NCBI RefSeq assembly: GCF_037893015.1
Contig: NC_133666.1
Location: 661,125,482 to 661,189,481 of the forward strand
Origin: Macrotis lagotis
Lineage: Eukaryota; Chordata; Mammalia; Peramelemorphia; Peramelidae
Direction of reading: 5' to 3'
DNA: 64,000 nt
Each line of letters begins with the position of its first letter. Within the stretch, counting starts at the first letter, position 1. Position numbers and translations under genes: made by a program. The notes under the pieces are model-generated. The model was given only the letters and a program-made list of their open reading frames with translations. It had not been told where the DNA came from and did not search any database. Below are positions 60,161 through 64,000 of the stretch, in pieces.

Positions 60161-60166
60161 TATTGC

Positions 60167-60328
60167 TTTGGGTTTTTTTTTAGTTTTTTTTGCAAGGCAA
60201 ATGGGGTTAAGTGACTTGCCCAAGGCCATACAACTAGGTAATTATTAAGTATCCGAGGTCAGATTTGAACTCAGGTACTCCTGACTCCAGAGCCATAGCT
60301 CTACCCACTGCGCCACCTAGCTGCCCCG
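60167..60328 (-). mobile_element. WSINE1-like SINE, left member of an inverted pair
   Basis: TTGCAAGGCAAATGGGGTTA to GCGCCACCTAGCTGCCCC. It sits at the border of the minus-strand L1. Confidence 0.85.
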
Positions 60329-60364
60329 GTTTATGTCTCTTTTGATAACATTTCCCGAAAGCAG

Positions 60365-60519
60365 GGCAGCTAGGTGGTGCAGTGTAGAGAGCACCAGCCC
60401 TGGAGTCAGGAGGACCGGAGTTCAAATTAAACCTCAGACACATTACAATCTGGCTGTGCGACTTTGGGCAAGTTACTTATCCTCATTGCCTCAAAAAAAT
60501 AAAAACCAAAACAAAATAA
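60365..60519 (+). mobile_element. WSINE1-like SINE, right member of an inverted pair
   Basis: GGGCAGCTAGGTGGTGCAGT to TTGCCTCAAAAAAATAAAAA. It is flanked by TAACATTTCCCGAAAGCA and the same string with one change (60347 and 60520), an 18-bp target duplication. Confidence 0.87.
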
Positions 60520-61249
60520 ATAACATTTCCTGAAAGCAACAACCCCTCCTCATTCTTCTACATTACTTCTACTCATTACCTTACCCTCCTATTCCTTGAC
60601 CTAGCACCTCTCCAAGAATTCTTTCCTTAGGCGTCCTTCCATAGCCCCCCTCCTCAATGATCTATGCACCCTTCTATATCCCCCTCTGCTGATCTACATT
60701 CCTTTCTACATGTCCGTTTAACTTCTTCCCTCTCCCTCTAACTCAGTACTCTCCCTATCCCCTATTACTTGGTTCTAAATTTAAAAGGCTTTTATACTCA
60801 TACATATACACGCATATACATATTCACACACACACACACACAATATATGTATTATTCCCTCTTTTAACTCAATGCTAAGGAGAGTAGGTTTCCAGAACTA
60901 CAAGCTCTCCTTTCCCATCTAATTCCTCTGTATTAATTTTTCCTCTCACACCTCACTTGTAAAATACTTTAAAAAATATTTTCCTACACTATTTTTACTT
61001 TTTAGGATCTCATCCTATTCAACTCCACCCATCATTCCTTCGAACTACCCAATTATTAATAACAATCTTGGAATATGGTTTACATTTCCACATAAAATAG
61101 TAAACAATTTGTCCTTATTGAATCCCTTGTAATTAACTTTGGATGTTTACCTTATAATTCTCTTTGAGTTTCATTCTGAGTTTATCTCTGCTTTCTGGAG
61201 GTGGATAGTATGTTTAATCTTTTGTAATTGTGGTTGTTGACTGCATAAT

Positions 61250-61480
61250 CGGTAGGTAGCTGGTACCATGGATAGGTCGGGAATTAGGAAGACAGGAGCT
61301 GGCTTCAGACACTTCATAGCTGTATGGCCTTAGGCAAGTTACTTAATCTGTTTTTTCATTTCCTCAACTTTAAAACAATAATAACAACACCTATACTGAA
61401 GATTTGTTATGAGAAATAATACTTAGAAGATACCTTAGCACAGTGCCTGGAACGTGGTCGGTACTATATAAATAAAAGTA
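61250..61480 (+). mobile_element. MIR-like SINE
   Basis: GGTAGCTGGTACCATGGAT head-like string, AGGCAAGTTACTTAATCTG core and CAGTGCCTGGAACGTGG tail. The preceding 60540-61250 is C/T-rich LINE-like DNA with an (AC)n run at 60824-60841. Confidence 0.6.
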
Positions 61481-61489
61481 TTATTATTC

Positions 61490-62540
61490 AGATTTCCCAA
61501 ATTTTTCAGTTTATTCTTGCAATATTGTTATAATAGAAATAGTTCTCCTGATCATGTTCAGTAGATTAGTTGGTACAAATTCTCCAGGTTTTTCTGAAAC
61601 TGTCCCCTTTATCATTTTTTTCTTATTTTCTTAAAGCAAAATAGTATTCCATCAAATTTAGAAATTATAACATGTTCATCTATTCTCCTGTTCATAGGTT
61701 TCCTCTGAGTTTCTAATTATTTGCTACCCCTAAAAGAACTCCTACAAATATTTTTGTACATTGAATTTTGGAGGTAGGAATTGAATTATGTCAAAGAGTA
61801 AGCACAGTTTTAGAGTTTTGGAAGCATAGCTGAAAATTGCTTTACAAAATAATCGAACTAATTCATAGTCCCCCAAAAGTGCATTAAAGTACGTGTTTTT
61901 CCACAGCCCCTCTAACATTTACTCTTTTTCTTATTTTGTCAACTTAATCTTATCAGTGTGAGACAGTACCTCAGAATAAAACAACTTTTGTTTTTCATAT
62001 GGTTCTTCATAGCTTGAATTTCTTCCCCTGAAAACAACTTATTCATATTCTTTGATGATTTATCAATTATAAAATGGCTCTTCCTCTTATAAATCTCAGT
62101 TCCCTAAATATTTTTTTTTAAATTTTAACTTTATTTTTCTCTAATTACACATATAAAAACAAGTTTTAACATTCATTTAACATTCTCTCCCTTTCTGCTA
62201 CTCTCTCCCTGTCATTGAGAAAACAAGTTATTTGATATAGGTTAAAAATGTATAGTCATACAAAAAGCATTTCCAGAATAGTTATGTTATAAAAGTAAAC
62301 AGATCCTGCCCCCCCGGAAAGAAATCTCAGTCTATATTCAGATATCATTAGCTCTGTTTTTGGGGACGGATAGTATTCTTTATCATAAGACCTTCAGCGA
62401 TGTCTTGGGTCACAGTATTGCTGAAAAAAGGTAAATCATTCACAGCCATCATCCTGCAATATTACTGTTACTTTATATATAGTAATTTCTTATTGCATTT
62501 GTTCATGTAAGTCTTTCCAGGTTTTATTGAGCATCCTTGT
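61490..62540 (-). mobile_element. L1 3' fragments, two overlapping insertions
   Basis: 61490-62100 is a diverged ORF2 end (AAATAGTATTCCATCAAATT, AGTACCTCAGAATAA). 62110-62530 is another L1 3'UTR (TTTAACATTCATTTAACATT, ACTCTCTCCCTGTCATTGAG). Confidence 0.55.
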
Positions 62541-62549
62541 TCATCATTT

Positions 62550-64000
62550 CTTTTTTTAAATTTTTTTTATTAAAGATATTATTTGAGTTTTACAATTTTC
62601 CCCCAGTCTTGCTTCCCTCCCCCACCACCACCCCACAGATAGCATTCTGTCAAGTTTTTACTTTGTTTCCATGTTTTACCTTGATCCAATTTGAGTGTGA
62701 TGAGAGAGAAATCATATCCTTAAAGAGAATAGAATTCTCAGGGGTAACAAGATCAGACAATAAGATATCTGGTTTTTTTTCCCCCAAATTAAAGGGAATA
62801 GTCTTTGTACTTTGTTCAAACTCCACAGCTCCTTATCTGGATACAGATGATTACTCTCCTTTGCAGACAGCCCAAAATTGTTCCCAATTGTTGCACTGAT
62901 GGGATGAGCAAGTCCTTCAAGGTTGAACATCACTCCCATGTTGCTGTTAAGGTGTACAGTGTTTTTCTGGTTCTGCTCATCTCATTCAACATCAGTTCAT
63001 GCAAATCCCTCCAGGTTTCCCTGAAATCCCATCCCTCCTGGTTTCTAATAGAACAGTAGTGTTCCATGACATACATATACCACAGTTTGCTAAGCCATTC
63101 CCCAATTGAAGGACATTTACTGGATTTCCAATTCTTTGCCACCACAAACAGGGCTGCTATAAATATTTTTGTACAAGTAATGTTTTTACCCTTTTTCCTC
63201 ATTGGTATTACTGGGTCAAAGGGTATGCACATTTTTGTTGCCCTTTGGGCATAGTTCCAAATAGCTCTCCAGAAGGGTTGGATGAGTTCACAGCTCCTCC
63301 AACAGTGTAAGTGTCCCAGATTTCCCACATCCCTTCCAACAATGATCATTATCCTTCCTGGTCATACTGGCCAATCTGAGAGGGGTGAGGTGGTACCTCA
63401 GAGAAGCTTTAATTTGCATTTCTCTAATAATGATTTAGAGCATTTTTCCATATGGCTATGGATTACTTTGATCTCCTCATCTATAAATTGCCTTTGCATA
63501 TCTTTTGACCATTTGTCAATTGGGGAATGGCTTTTTGTTTTAGAAATATGACTCAGTTCTCTATATATTTTAGAAATGAGTCCTTTGTCAGAATCACTAG
63601 TTGTAAAGATTGTTTCCCAATTTACTACTTTTCTTTTGATCTTGATTACATTGGTTTTATCTGTGCAAAAGCTTTTTAATGTCATCGAAATCATCTAATT
63701 GGTTTTTAGTGATGTTCTTCAACTCTTCCCTAGTCATACACTGTTCCCCTTTCCATAGATCTGACAGGTAGACTAGTCCTTGATCTTCTAATTTGCTTAT
63801 AGTATTTTTTATGTCTATGACCTGTAACCATTTGGATCTTATCTTGGTAAAGGGTGTGAGGTGTTGGTCTAATCTAAGTTTTTTCCATACTAGCTTCCAA
63901 TTATCCCAGCAGTTTTTATCAAAGAGGGAGTTTTTATCCCAATGGCCAGATTCTTTGGGTTTATCAAACAGCAGAGTACTATAATCCTCTCCTGCTTTTA
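62550..64000 (-). mobile_element. L1 LINE (-), 3'UTR and ORF2 C-terminus, cut by the window edge
   Basis: Open minus-strand pieces at 62930-63349 (WRSCELIQPFWRAIWNYAQR) and 63398-63694 (SHSPIDKWSKDMQRQF) are ORF2 C-terminal. Long frames survive, so it is one of the younger L1 copies here. Confidence 0.85.

Noticed and set aside
37040-64000. SGSM1 or another head-to-head neighbour gene on the plus strand
   Set aside because: Human synteny made it worth looking for, but no recognisable coding exon appears up to the right edge.

Overview
The window looks like marsupial nuclear DNA. It is AT-rich and intron-dominated, and carries many copies of a tRNA-derived CORE-SINE of the marsupial (WSINE1-like) type, several decayed L1 copies, L2/CR1/L3-type LINE remnants, an RTE fragment and at least one solo endogenous retroviral LTR. 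Many intact target-site duplications around the SINEs suggest recent SINE activity, which would fit an Australian marsupial; that placement is inference.

The only host gene I can support is a PIWI-clade Argonaute on the minus strand. Fifteen coding exons can be read, from the start codon at 34616 down to 4097, all with GT/AG introns and compatible phases. Together they give 759 codons plus two bases with no stop. They encode an Arg-rich N-tip, a long Pro/Ala/Glu-rich N-terminal exon, the N and PAZ domains, MID, and the start of the PIWI domain with its first catalytic Asp. The rest of the PIWI domain must lie beyond the left edge of the window. The protein belongs to the PIWIL1/PIWIL3 branch. 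Its divergent N-terminus and fast-changing linker make a PIWIL3 ortholog, or a fast-evolving marsupial paralog, more likely than PIWIL1 itself.

The 5' end faces a CpG island at about 36.0-37.6 kb. The island contains an inverted CCAAT box and six GC boxes repeated exactly every 18 bp. It is the best promoter candidate, but the untranslated first exon is not resolved.

Layout: 1-2850, L1 in the intron after the last visible exon. 4.1-34.6 kb, the PIWI gene, with L1, L2 and SINE copies in its introns; the ORF-bearing L1 copies are all antisense to the gene. 34.6-36.0 kb, first intron, with an element bearing 19-bp inverted ends. 36.0-37.6 kb, CpG island. 37.8-38.3 kb, a long polypyrimidine tract. 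38.8-39.8 kb, a degenerate tandem array. 40-64 kb, repeat-filled intergenic DNA with a long inverted repeat (41.2/43.1 kb), a solo LTR with 6-bp target duplication (43.6-44.0 kb), an RTE reverse transcriptase fragment (47.6-47.9 kb), a 76-bp duplication plus microsatellites (50.5-51.2 kb), and minus-strand L1 copies from 57 kb to the end. I found no second host gene, tRNA gene, CRISPR array or prokaryotic feature.
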